Part shown: piece by piece, positions 38,151 through 51,400 of the stretch
Numbering within the stretch: position 1 is the stretch's first letter
Layout of the letters: each line of letters begins with the position of its first letter
Source: Antedon mediterranea
Lineage: Eukaryota > Echinodermata > Crinoidea > Comatulida > Antedonidae
Assembly: GCF_964355755.1 (NCBI RefSeq)
Contig: NC_092675.1
Location: 25,026,412 to 25,090,411 of the forward strand
Direction: 5' to 3'
DNA length: 64,000 bases
Notes under the pieces: model-generated
Told to the model about the DNA's origin: nothing
The model's database searches: none
What the model saw: only the letters and a program-made list of their open reading frames with translations
Position numbers and translations under genes: made by a program

Positions 38151-38360
38151 AATGTTTAAATATTCAATAGTAAACTTTAACTAGGCCATATTCACCAATT
38201 TAATGTAAGTGTAAGTAAAAGTGTTGTTATAAAATGGTGTGCTTAATGTACATCCAATATGTGTATATCAATATTTAAACTATAATTCTTTCTGTGCATA
38301 GTACATATAAAATAATAATTTATCATTTTAATTAATTGATAAAACTGTTTGCACATGTAC

Positions 38361-38366
38361 TTTATT
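38361..38366 (-). terminator. Candidate polyadenylation signal for ELOVL
   Basis: AATAAA on the minus strand, about 330 bp downstream of the elongase stop codon. It is the nearest good match I noticed, but in such AT-rich DNA chance matches are common. Confidence 0.35.
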
Positions 38367-38698
38367 AAAACATCTTTTACAAACATATACAGCCACCATT
38401 AAACAATATTGCATTATGGCAAGAAGAGCAGTAAATAATGTTTGTGCATAGTACTTATAACAATATAAAATATTGAATTTAAAATTTAATTAATAACAAT
38501 TTTAAATACGACTGTTCGCAAATGGTAATCTGTTTAAAAATTCAGTCAACTTTTAACAATGCAATGACAAAAGCCACAATAAAATACAGTAATGCGTCGA
38601 TCAAGTAGAATAACAAAGAGAAAGAAGAAATGCTATAGTGTATATAATTAGGTCATTTCTTTCAACTATAAGATCAAAGGTCAAGACAAGGTCACCTT

Positions 38699-39476
38699 TT
38701 AAACAGATTTAATCCTCTTTTTAATGTAAGCTTGATAATAGAAATTGGAAAACAGGGAAATCATAACAACTGCATAGATTAAACTGTATATACAGAAGTT
38801 ATGGAAAGCGTAACCGTACATTGCATGTATGCCACCGAGTAAAAACTGTAGAATCTGAAGCTGCGTTAAATAACGCTTCCATGCAGGAGGATTGCTTGGA
38901 TTAAGGGCAGTATATGCATAGTAAGAGTACAAACACACATGAATAAATGAGTTTATAGTTGGGATAAATGCAATCCCAACGTATGGGAAAAGGTGGTACG
39001 CATAATCTGTTAGTAAAACCATTGATGCGTGATGATAGACATGTAGGAAGGAGATTTGGCGATGTTTATGCCGTAGTATCATAAACACAGTATCCATCAG
39101 TTCAAAGTTCTTCATCATCCAGTAGAGAAGATATGCCTGCTTGAGGAGTTCTGATGTTTCCATTAGATACAAAGACTGCATTTGGTATATAGCAATAATA
39201 AATACCACACCAGTGATGCTACTAGCCACACTACAACATACATTGTAGCAAATCATTAACTGAAACAAAATGAAAAAATGTTAATTCAAATTTATCTCTA
39301 TATATAATATAATAAATAAGCTTAAAAAATAAATTGTTAAAATGTACCTTTTGTGGTGAAATAGGTTTGGTGACTTTCTGATAATATGGTGACAAAATCA
39401 CTATAATGAGGTAGATAATCATAACTGGAAACGATTGAAGGCCAACGAAAGTTTTGCATATGCTTGAAAAATCCAT
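38699..39476 (-). CDS. ELOVL-type very-long-chain fatty acid elongase
   Basis: Condensing enzyme of the ER fatty-acid elongation cycle: it joins malonyl-CoA to an acyl-CoA to make the 3-ketoacyl-CoA. Two exons, 39348-39476 and 38699-39259, are joined in phase 0 to give 229 residues. All family motifs are present: KNFELMDT (93-99 region), the catalytic histidine box HVYHH (116-120), NSFIHVCLYSYY and TQLQILQF. Several hydrophobic membrane segments alternate with these. An in-frame TAG lies 9 nt before the start Met, supporting this start. At 229 residues it is shorter than typical animal ELOVLs (about 260-320); the N-terminus before the first membrane segment and the loop before the K-x-x-E-x-x-D-T motif are compact. 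Substrate class is not resolved. It is divergent from the cadherin gene. Confidence 0.92.
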
Positions 39477-42400
39477 GATGTAGGCCTAGATACAGACTAT
39501 GAATGTCCCTTTAGTATTGATAAAAAATAAAGAGAGAAATACTGAAATAAGATAATAAATGAAAGATGAGAAAAATTAATTATTCAGTTCAGAGACACGC
39601 GAAAGAAAATACACAGAAAAATAAATCGATATTCATATTATCATAATCATATGTTCTGTACTAAATGATGCATAGATTATTAATTTGTTTTTATCAACAA
39701 CACAAAACTGGTGAGACATTGTAATACTGTAGTAATAACACATACTTTAAAATAATAACAATAATCGTTAAAGACACGGAACATCCGTTTACTACTCTTA
39801 GATACACAATACGACTATGATTGCTTCCTGGTCGAAGCAACCAATGCCCCTGTAGCCATGTGCTATGCCTAGCTAAGTTAGGCCTAGCCCCGGGCCTAGC
39901 ACACTATATTTCTTTATTGTTTGCTTTGTTACACCTATCCTTAACTACTTACCTTTATTAATACAGCTTCGGATGATTTACAGCTAAATTAATATTGAAA
40001 ACAGTCTGTCAACTGATTCTTGCAAATAATATCATAATTGTCTCGCTCGGATCGGACGACACAGTCCTTCGTTCTTTCCAAAAAAAGAGGGCGTAAACAT
40101 ATTTTCCAGTTTGAGATTAAATATTATCTTATTTATATACATTAACTTCTGAATTAAATATTTTACATCACATACGAGTGGTAGGCCTACATAATACATT
40201 TTTTTTCTTCTGTGGTTAAGAACCACCTTTATTCATTCAATGTTTCATAAACAACAATTACATAATCTCTAAGCATTTTCTACATTTTTCGTTATTTTCT
40301 TATTTTTATCCTCTTTAATATTAATAATAATTTTAATATTTTGGCCTATACGTAGTACCCAATGTTGTCTTAATGTATATATTTGTTTTGTTTACTACAC
40401 TTTAAAAAAATATATGTTTACACTATTTTCTGTTATCTATTACAAAATATATTGCATATTTAATAAAAAAGTTATTTACTTATAAAACGAAACGAAGACG
40501 TAAAATAAAGGACATGGGTATTATCTTTAAATTGTTATCTAGTTTCTTTTCCCATAATTCTTTCAGCAATCGGTTTGTTTGCTTGTACAAATTCATTGTT
40601 TTCATTTCGATGTTACACTCTTCTCTGATGCTACCACCCCATGGGTGGGCGGGGAACCACATATTCAATAAACGGGTACGGTAGTAACAAGTATAAATAT
40701 AAACAGATGCGCAAAAAACAAGGACATTATTATTTCGAATATATAATCTATGGAGGTAATTGTACAATTTGCCCAATTTTTTTAATGAAAATTGTTAATT
40801 TGTTTTAATCATTTGTATCATAATTATTATAAACGAATCGTAACATGATATTGAATGATTAACTAACTCTATGATTTTCCTCTTGTTATTATCGGTGAAG
40901 GGTGAGAAAAGAAGAATTCAAAAGTGAAAATATTGATCTTGAAGTGCCTTTGTTACCTCTTCAAACCACCGGAAGGATGTTATAGTAGCGTGTTTAACAT
41001 ACAACTACAAGTTGATTAAACTTGTTTAATCATTGTCTTCCGTGTTGCTTGTAACAGGAACAGCTTATTGTACAGGTGGTGTTCAACAATCCATTGGTAA
41101 GTATAGGGCCTAAATCATTGTATTGTTTTGTTAGAATAAAACTTTGCTACTAGGCCTACCCTTCCTTGTATAATTGATAAACTATTGTTTGAATTATCCT
41201 TGACTCTTTCCAGAGTTGAAGACATAACGATTGAGTATTAAGACGTAGTTTTGTTTTTCATTGTTTATTTCATACGGTAACGTTAAATTAAAAACGTCCA
41301 CACTCGTCGTTAAAGTCGTTAAATTCTTTATACGATATTCCATTCATTAAACAACATGACTGTCTTTCGTCCCGTTTCACGGATCAGTTAGGCCTAACTT
41401 TATAGCCAATGATATGCACACGTTCTTAAATAATTACATCTACAATATTTACCAATATCGGTACCGATAGTTATTATTGATTATTATAGGATTCAGTTAG
41501 TAATTGGAAGCCTAATTTTCGGCATTATCATAGGTTAATTAAGAGTGCAATATCACAAGGCAAGGAAAAACTTGAATTTCATTCTTCCCGGAAATAAAAA
41601 TCGTTATAGTAATTATTATTTATGCTCCTTGAAAAGAGATATACTTGTAAAGTCAACATTCATTTATAGTTTGATACAAAATTAATGAATATAATTACTA
41701 TTATTTATATATATATTTATATGCTCACCACTGTAAAAATATAACTGAGTAACCAATACAGTATAATATGATTAGATACACAATATAACTGAATAATATA
41801 AGCGTTTAAAGTTAATATTGATATTTTCTTTAAATTTATGTTGGTATTTTGCTGCCATAGAAGGAAGAAACAAAGTTAGAATAAAATGAACAAATATTAT
41901 ACTTTTAGAATTCCAATGTAAAAGGCACATTGAAGCAAGAAATAAAATGCTGTGTTTATTTAAATGAAAGAAAATGGTATTGTGATGTTCAAACTATTAT
42001 ATTTTTAAAATATATATATATAAATATATACAAAATAATACATCATCAAATTACGAATAGCAATGTTATCAGTGTATTGTTTAATACATCGATGATACAC
42101 ATGTATTTTTTAAATTCTTATTTTCTTTTACTCTCTTTTTAAATACCTTTTCAGTGACCTCGTATCACTGTAGTATTATTTTATTACAGCTATCATAATT
42201 CGTAATTACGAGAAAACTAGGAAACCAATATAGCCTATCAATAAGTAATGGCGCTAGTATTAAATTGCTTCAAATGATAACCATGTATCTTGTGGTAATT
42301 TTTCAAACTAATTTTTCAAGCTAATGCACTTTATAGTTTTCCAGTTAAAGATGTTACGTTTAGATAATATATGGTAAATCATGGTCGAAATAATACAAGC

Positions 42401-42770
42401 TTGTTCCGCTGGTTAGACCTTGTATTTTAATCCCATCAAATTTGTCAAGTGAAGTGAAGCGTGCGATATGTTTTTTTTTTTAGAATTATTTTATCGGTAG
42501 GCATTTCGGTATTGTTTTGTACGCGTTCTATCACTACATTAGTGTAAGATTTAAACCAAAATCTTCCTTGGTTTTAAATGGTTTCGTTTCCACAATCTTA
42601 TATTTACTATTGCGTTTAGTGGTATATTCAGGCCTGAAATGAACCTAACCAACGTTCTATCTATTTACACTGCAATTTGTAAATTTATGGGGAACAATTC
42701 AGAGTGATGAATTTTTATTATAAATCGTTAATGTTGGCCTATTGAATTTTGTATTGATTGTTAATTGCAG
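39477..42770. other. Intergenic region between ELOVL and the cadherin
   Basis: AT-rich 5' flank of both genes. A good donor (CCATTG then GTAAGTAT) at 41096/41097 on the plus strand could end a non-coding first exon of the cadherin. TAGGCCTA octamers lie near 39480, 39879, 40182, 41150 and 41390. A minus-strand open frame (40480-40776, 98 codons) has no recognised motif. Confidence 0.4.
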
Positions 42771-42807
42771 ATTTGTTTCAGCAGCAACTGTACACACTAC
42801 AAATACA

Positions 42808-45800
42808 ATGCATTATTGGATTTTATATTTTGTGTTTCTTTTGTTATTCCACGAACTCCTGTTAAAATGTAATTGTGAAATAATTTGGAGCACCGACTTT
42901 GACAATGGGTGTAATTCTAGGTTCCAACCTGAACTCTCATCAACAATTAATGTTTCCCAATCAGTCACTGAAGGCATGCCAGTAGGATCGATTATATACA
43001 ACGTTTCGTCTTTAAACTTGTATGAATTGGAAGTTTCGTTTTTAAAAGGAAGTTCTCACAACAAGTTTTCTGTAACAGAAACCGGAGCAATTGTTCTCGA
43101 AGAATTACTTGATTTTGAAACGAATCAAAGAGAATATGTGGAGGTTATACTTTTCAAAAATGAACAAGGTGAGTTGTCAGTACCATAGCAGATGTGTTAA
43201 AAACTTGTGAAGTCTGTTTAAAACCGAGACCAACTCATTTCTTTTACAAGTTTTATTTCGGAAACCAAGATAGATATAGGCAGATCCAAAAGCCCCACTA
43301 AATGCTGAAAACTATATTTAAAAGAATAGACATAAGGTTAAATTCCAGTGCTTAATTTTACCATTTGAAGGACTTATGCCATGATAGAAAACACAAACAG
43401 ACATACAGTAATTTTCGTTAATAAGACAACCATTTCTTAACAGGTGAAATTATCAACGTTCACCTTGAGATAAATGTATTGGATGTTGATGAACCGCCGT
43501 CTTGGACTATGTCTTTCCAACCGTACAAAGCCCAAATATCTTCAAGTTCTGATTCTAATGACGTTGTGTACCAACTATCGGCAGTTGACCCGGAATACCA
43601 AGAAGATCCTGTGGTGTATGGATTATTTTCAGGTAATTTAGATTTCCAACAACAAGATCATTGTATGTATTGTATTGTACTGATTTCCGGATTATTTCGG
43701 TTTATTTCCCAATCCACTCCTGTTCCGTATCTTAATTTATGCTATTGGTAGTTTAAAATCAAGTACAGTAATTGAATGAAATACATAGAACTCCAGCCCC
43801 GACCAGATCACAAGCTGTCGTTTTCAAAGTAAATTAAGTGGCCAGGCGTGATCACGTTCGTTATTAGACCTACTACTGGTTTGCGTCGGGTAATCAAGTA
43901 AAATCTCTTTCCACGTGGGGTAATTTAAAAAACAAGACTTAATAAGTAATATCAATAAAACACATATCATTTACAGTACAGGTATTTCACAAATATTTGA
44001 GCTTTTCTTCACAAAATGACAAATTCAGCATTCATATCCATTTAAACAAGCGTTAAAAATCATTTAGAATAATGTAATACTGTATTTAAAAAAATAGAAT
44101 CTTCATGTACACGCTTAATGAACATTTACGAAATATAACTCTGTTTCAAGGTCAAGCAAAGTTCTGAACTCAAACACGCCAGTTCCTTAACAGTATTATA
44201 TTATGTTATACCATCTTTTTTGATAAGCAATAAAGTTAAATGTTTGCAGCAATGTGGAAATTTAATTATCCAGGAAGCAGATGTAAATTGCATGTCGTTG
44301 TCCCGTTTGCCTTTGTTCCGAATTGTTTAGCAGTTGTTTAGGAGTATGTATTATAGAATTTCATATTTTAAATACGAATAATTATAGAGAGATCTAGCTT
44401 ATTCTTGGATGTTATATCTATGGACTATCCATACATTTATGTGTAGGTGTGCCTGTTTATATGATTATAATGACGTCCTCGTCAGTAACCCCACGCAAAC
44501 CCCTTAGGCATTTATGTTTGTTAACACATTTTCAGAAATAAATAATGAAACAACGATATGGTTGTAAATGCATTGACATTATGAATATCAATTAAGTGTC
44601 ACAGGGGTCTTCTTTCATAGGAAGGGTCTTCCTCTTTAAGAACTTATATATCAGTCTCTTTGCAATTGGTTTATCAAAGAGCTGGTTAAACTAAAGAAAA
44701 TGGTGACATTAATTTCAGTATTATAGCGAAGGATCCATGATTTTATGCCTAGGCTATTTCGGTGTAGCTGGAGCTAGTTGCTCTTTTTCTAGGCTTTGTA
44801 TAACCAGCATTATGGCATATATCACACCCTTGGCCATAGCTTACTTAAGCGTTATTATCCCTATTATTAACCTGTTATTTTTATCAAAAAGTATCGTATA
44901 CCCATACAGTTTTTGTAATAATTATGATGCGTCAATTGAATTTCTTACATTTTTTTTAATTCTCAGATCCATACAACCTATTTAAAGTAAATTCTGAAAC
45001 TGGGGAAATCAAATTAAAGTATAAGCCTTCGTCAAAGGTTTTTTTTGATAAGGTACTAAGGATTACGGTGACGGTGACAGAAAAAGGAAGCACGCAGAAT
45101 CGCAATGCCGCTGATATATTTATCTACACTTCACCACAACCACCTCAGTTTACACAAGAAAGATATGTTGCTTCTATTGATGAAAATAACGTGCAACATG
45201 CAATGTAAGCGAATTATTTCTTTGCAAAATTATGTTATATTGATATAATTTACATCTAAACAAACTTTAAACTATAAATATCGTATAGTGTAATGATACA
45301 CCTATACAGTACCTAATCCCATTTATACGTAGGTTTTGTCGTGAGACTCGATACTACATTATGTTTATTGTCGCTAGACATAATACCGTATGTGTCAAGA
45401 ATGATATAATTTTACAGTAGGTAATTCTAACACAGTAATTGTTCTACGTATTAAGGCTTACTGAAGTTAAAGCTAGATCGTTTCAGCCATCAGACGGTAA
45501 CATCTTCTATTCAATGACAAGACAACCAGATGACGTCAAGCATTCAATTCATCCGAATGGGACAGTTACAGTTATATCTCAACTAGATCGTGAATATCGT
45601 ACTGGTTACACTTTACTTGTAAAAGCTACAGATTCAATTGGACAATTTACAATAGCGGAGGTATTATTATTATTCTTCTTAATTTAGGCATATAAGTTTG
45701 AAATATGTAATTGTAGGCTATGAGCTACTATGCACTTAGAAACGCTCTTAATTTATCACCTTTTCATGATCATTGTATTTATCAGATAAAGCCGAAATTT

Positions 45801-48433
45801 AAATTAGTAGGAACTATTTAATCCTTTTTGTTTGTATTACATTGCTGTTTATTATTACATTTTTAGATCCTGGTTTTAATCAATGATGTTAACGACAATG
45901 CTCCACAATTTTCCCAGGACGTGTACACATTTATTGATATCCGAGAAGACCACGATATAACGAGGCCTGTCGGCAGAGGTAATTGAATTCTGATAAAACT
46001 GATAACTTTAAAAGTAGATGCAAATGTTTGTCTTTTTTAATTAGATCGCGGTAAACATTTACACATCTATCTAGGCAGCATTTGAGTCATCATACAACTT
46101 TTTTCTATTTTTATTTGTTAATTTCCTAGTTTGCATTATGTATTGTAATTATAATTTGTTATAGTAGCAATTGCTGTGATTATCAAAAACAATGCGTATG
46201 GAACAAGTTACCATACGCATTTATATTTCATCAGCTCAATAACGCCCTACTTAAAATTATATGTTTAAAAACTTAACATACTTTATACTAAATCCACTAA
46301 GTTTTAACAAATAACACCATCTCTTAGTTCAAGTTTCAGATCCAGACGCTGATTCAAACGGAATATACTACATCTCAAGCAATACATCTATGTTTCGTGT
46401 GCATCAACAGTATGGTGATTTATACCCACTGGAAAGTCTGGATTATGAAACTAATCATGAACATCGGTTTCGGGTCAAAGCGACTGACCTTCGCGGGCGT
46501 TTTACCTGCGCTTACGTCATTATTACTGTGAAAAATATACCCGATGAAAAACCTACATTTTCTGAACCATTTTATAAGTTCGAAGTTGACAGAAACGCAT
46601 ATCCTGGTTATAACATCGGACAAGTATTTGCTTACGATCCCAACGGTAAACAGATAGGATACAGCCTAAAACCTGAAGATGCTTCCAGATATTTCGACAT
46701 AGAAGGAAATTCAGGTACCATCTTATTCATTAACATACATTTATTATATTTGGCCAAAACATAATAATTCATTATCATGTAGGGCGCCCTCTAAATCGTC
46801 ACACAATAATGTTTCCAATCCATTTTCAGTTTATCGTCACAATGCAGTCTGTTTTTAAAGGATAATAATACAATAGAACTTGACAGTACAACGAAAAACA
46901 TCCTAATTGTTAATGCAATTTACATTGTTGTATAGTGTACACAATTTTAGGTTGCCTCGATATATTCCCACATACTGCCTATTTTCTGGAAATAGGATGA
47001 CGAATTATTGTTTTATATGTCCAATAACGATTACTAAATTACTAAATTTTTCCAACAAAAGCTTGTAATGTTTCTCTTTCATTTATTTAAAATGTATTAG
47101 ATTGATAAAAATTAAAACATCATTTTTTTTTTTATCATTAGGCATCTTGAGACTTGGAAAACTAGACAACGATACGGCGGAAAGTCTGGATCCATCGTAC
47201 AGGTTGACGGTAAAAGCACGTCGCGCAGACAGTGAACGCGGAGGTCTACAGTCTGCATTCATTGAAGACGTGTTCGTCATTGTTGACATGAAAGATCTAA
47301 ACAAGCACGTTCCTGAATTTCCTGATTGCACTAGTTATTCGCCTATAAAGATTCAGGAAGCGAAACAGAAGGGTATATTTGTGATAAATGTTAGTAATTG
47401 CTTTTTATTATTTTGTTCAATCATGTAACATTACCGCGAAACATCCAATTATTCTTTTCATTCATTATCAGTGACTAAACACAAATATTATATGTACAAT
47501 GAACAAAACTATGAACAATCTAAAAAATCTATCCGCTAATAATAATACTGAGACTAACACTAACTCTTTAGAGTTTTGATCACATTTTTTTTACCAAATG
47601 CAATACAGCATATTACCCCCTGTTCGTTAGCCACAATCCATCATCCTACCAGTGTAACTTGAGGTACAATTTGAAAGTTAGTTAATAGTAAGTCCTAACA
47701 GTATAAACAGTGTCTTTATATCCATTCTTTGGTGTGATGTGTGGTCGGCTAAATGAAAATTGTTTCAGTCAATACATTACACTTACAATATCTAAATTTC
47801 CGTTTTATTTCGATCATTTGACTAAGTACTGAAGTTCTATGAGTTTAGAGAAATAACTCACGCAAAAAAAATGACTTACAAAACAACATTAACGCCACAG
47901 CTTCCTGTCTGACGACCCAGCATGGTCACAATTTCTGTCGTGAAAAACATACGTGAAAGCGTCTACCGGATTACCACTGAACTGGAATAATGACGCACTG
48001 TGAACGTAGCTTTAATCTATTTTCTGTTTTCGTTTTAATTTAAAATCTAAAAAACGAAAATGTTTGTGTTCACTAAAAAACATACAGCCCTAATACAACC
48101 TACTGAAACAACGTTTAATATGGTTTATTAGCTATGTATATTATCTTACACAGATCATTGCAGTTGATAGCGACAAAGGAAAAAATGGTGAAGTGAAGTT
48201 TTCATTAAACGATATTAGCAGTGAAGCATTTACTATAAAAACACTACCCGGTAACAAGGGAATTATCCGAACGCGTAAAAGCTTCGATCGTGAATTGCAA
48301 TCTAATTACAATGTAACTGTAATCGCAACAGACCAAGCGTCGGAATATCAATTGCGTAACACGTGTACTATACATGTTGACGTAATGGATATAAATGACA
48401 ACAGTCCTAAATTTGATTTTACAAAATATTCAC
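42808..48433 (+). other. Cadherin exons 1-8: signal peptide, EC1 to EC6
   Basis: Exons are 42808-43168, 43444-43632, 44967-45204, 45456-45660, 45867-45978, 46328-46714, 47142-47389 and 48154-48433. Linkers in order are DVDEPPS (EC1/2), TSPQPPQF (EC2/3, no acidic ligands), DVNDNAPQF (EC3/4), KNIPDEKPTF (EC4/5, divergent), MKDLNKHVPEF (EC5/6, divergent) and DINDNSPKF (EC6/7). Exon 7 ends at AAT before GTTAGT, which joins VIN to IIAVDSDKG. Confidence 0.85.
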
Positions 48434-51400
48434 GTAAGTTACAACGAATTGTGAACGGTTTTATAATTGTAAACTATGGGATTACAGTTTAGGGTGGTAC
48501 AATGTTTTTTTATACGTAAAAATATGTTTCCCCTTGGTCGCGCATTATCAATATGACTAAACTATGTTGTGCTTAAACTAAAAATAAGACTTAAGGCCAA
48601 CTCAGACAGCGTCGTACGACTACGGCCCGACGAACCATCTCGTCGTGAGAAAGTTAAACATGTTTAATATTCTCCCGACGACCTAAAAACTACGCTCGAC
48701 GCTATCTCAGGGATGCAACTCAGACAGCACCGACGAGTTAAGACGTTTCGTCGGACCTCGTCGTACGACACTGTCTTAGTTGGCCTTTAGGGGGTGGAAT
48801 CGTGAGTTATGGTTAGGATTGATTCAGTTTTAAACCCTGGACAATGGGATTGGAAGGCAAGCATAATAATCACAAGTTACAACGCTATTACAGATCTATT
48901 ACCAATGATAAGTGTATCACATCTTGTGCTAAACAGGTAAAATAGACGTGAATACTGAAGTAGGCACTGAGTTGTTGAAAATCCAAGCTCAAGATCCGGA
49001 TGATGGTGACGAAGAACTATCATACACACTATATCCATTAAACGAGAATGAAAATATTGACTATTTTACACTTGAAAGTGGTAGATTGATTCTTAAAAAA
49101 AGTCTGCCATCAGACTCAAAGGTAAGTAAACATTAAAAAATAACACTAAATGTTTATTGCCCACTCTATGATGACATTTAAACTATAATATAGTGATTCT
49201 CGGCGATAAAGCGGGTAAGAATATAGGGTCAGTGTACATCGTGCTACAAATGCTAAAACGAGATGAAAACCCGTCAGCATGACGTAAAAATACGAAATGT
49301 GCACTTTATCTTTAAAATAGGCCCAAAACCTTGACAAAGAATGATATTTCTATTTGCCTAAATTAACATAAATTTCTATGCAAATTTATTTATTTGTATA
49401 TGAATAATAGACACAGAAACCGTGGCATTTACATTATATAGTTTCTATATAATCTGTTTGATGTTCTTTTCTTTGAAAAGTACAGTATACAAAACTGAAC
49501 TAAATCGACTTACTACTCAAAATTTGCCATATGAAATATGTGTATTCAGGATCCTGACCTGTTAACCTTTAACATTCTCTATTGTAGAAAAACAAATGGA
49601 CACTTACAGGGCGTGCTACGGATTCAGTCAATCAGTATGATACTACGCGGATCGTAATTAGTATAGTATCACAAACAGCAGACCCGCTGCCTACGTGGCG
49701 CATATATCCACCCATAAAGAAGAGCATATTAGAAAATCGAAATCAGAATGAGTATGTGTTTACAGTGAAAGCCGATGGTAAAGTTACATATATGATAGAT
49801 GAACAGTCACTACATACCTTCTCAATCGACACGAATGGGACTGTTAGAGTAAATCAAGCACTGGACTGTGAATCAGTCAACACGTAAGAATAACAATAAA
49901 GTAGGCCTAGTTATAAGCCGAAAAGGAAGTTCAAAAACATTTCCTATACAATATATAATGCTATTTTTTACCGCGTAATTGTAATTACAATAATAATAAT
50001 AATAATGTTCTTTTCGGTAAAAACAATACATTCAATGAATTAGACAACTAATTGTATTTCATTGAATGACCTACTAATGTAAACACGTGTGTTTTTTTTA
50101 TATTTTGTTTCGGCCAGGTATCAATTAACGATAGGAGCCTGTGATTTAACAGAGGAACATTGCCTATATGCGACAGTCAACATTAGTGTACTAGATGTAA
50201 ATGAAGCGCCTCGTTTCTTCCTGCCCGGTAGCTTATCAGCAAATATTGTCGAAAGACCCGAAACGAAAGAAGACGTATTAAAACTACAAGCGTATGATTA
50301 CGACAGTCAAAATATAGTAATAATATATAGTCATACTATAATGAATGCTTTCTAAAACATTGTGCTTCAAAATATTTCAACTCCAATGGATTGAGATGCC
50401 ATCTTTGATTTTTTAAATATCTAAATTTTCATAGAAGAAAACCACCCGGTGACACTTTATGCTGAAAATTAATCAATTAACGGTATTTATATATATATAT
50501 GAATCCAAAGGCAAATTACTGAAAAAAAATGACAATGCTGTGGTTATCAGTGGCTAGATCTCAATAGAGATACAAAAAAAAGCGAAAAGCTAAATCAAAA
50601 TGACAAAGTAAATCAGCCAGAAGAGCTATAGGTCTATATATACTCTCATTCATTCATCTTTTATTTCGAAAAAAATTCTCCATAGCTCAGTAACAAATTA
50701 GTGTACATTATTATAAATATAACAAATATATATATATATATATATAGATATATAAGAAAAAACCTACGCCACATAGTTACGTGGTTAGAATAATAGCTTC
50801 ATCCATCTACCATGTAGATTGGATGAAGGAAAAGCAAATTCATAAATACATTTTGTGACAATATTGTCTGTCCTCCCTAACCTGCACAACATGCCAAACA
50901 CCATCTTATTGAAGGTTCCAAGTTTGGATCTCGCTTGGGTCGGATTTTTCTAATTCTCATAGATTTCCTTATCTTTATCGTTTCACAATATATTAATTGC
51001 CAGTATACCATCGGGCAGTTTAACCATGGACCTATAAATTAGATAGGTCCATGGTTTAACGTTCCTAATATTCAATGTTGAATATCGTAATATAGGATAT
51101 TAAATAAAACTAAAACAATACAATAATTGTCAGTCAGTGAAACATAACTAACTTCATTACTATTGATGTAGGTGGGTTACTCAGGCAGATGTGAAGTAGG
51201 AAATAATGACTGTGACTTTTTTAAAATCTCTAAGAATCTTAAAACAATCAAAGGTGCCGAATACGATAGAGAATCAAAAGCCTCGTATCATTTTTCGATT
51301 AATGCAGACGACAGCAGACCTCCAGAATTAGAAGGTTTGTCACAGTAATAATTATGATAACGATATTAATGATGATTATTTTTTTAAGTTATAAATGTAA

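Noticed and set aside
40480-40776. 98-codon minus-strand open frame upstream of ELOVL
   Set aside because: No motif recognised and no convincing acceptor or donor; kept as unassigned sequence.
44737-44985. Hydrophobic 82-codon frame overlapping the start of cadherin exon 3
   Set aside because: It is in another frame over the T-rich acceptor region; hydrophobicity comes from T-rich composition.
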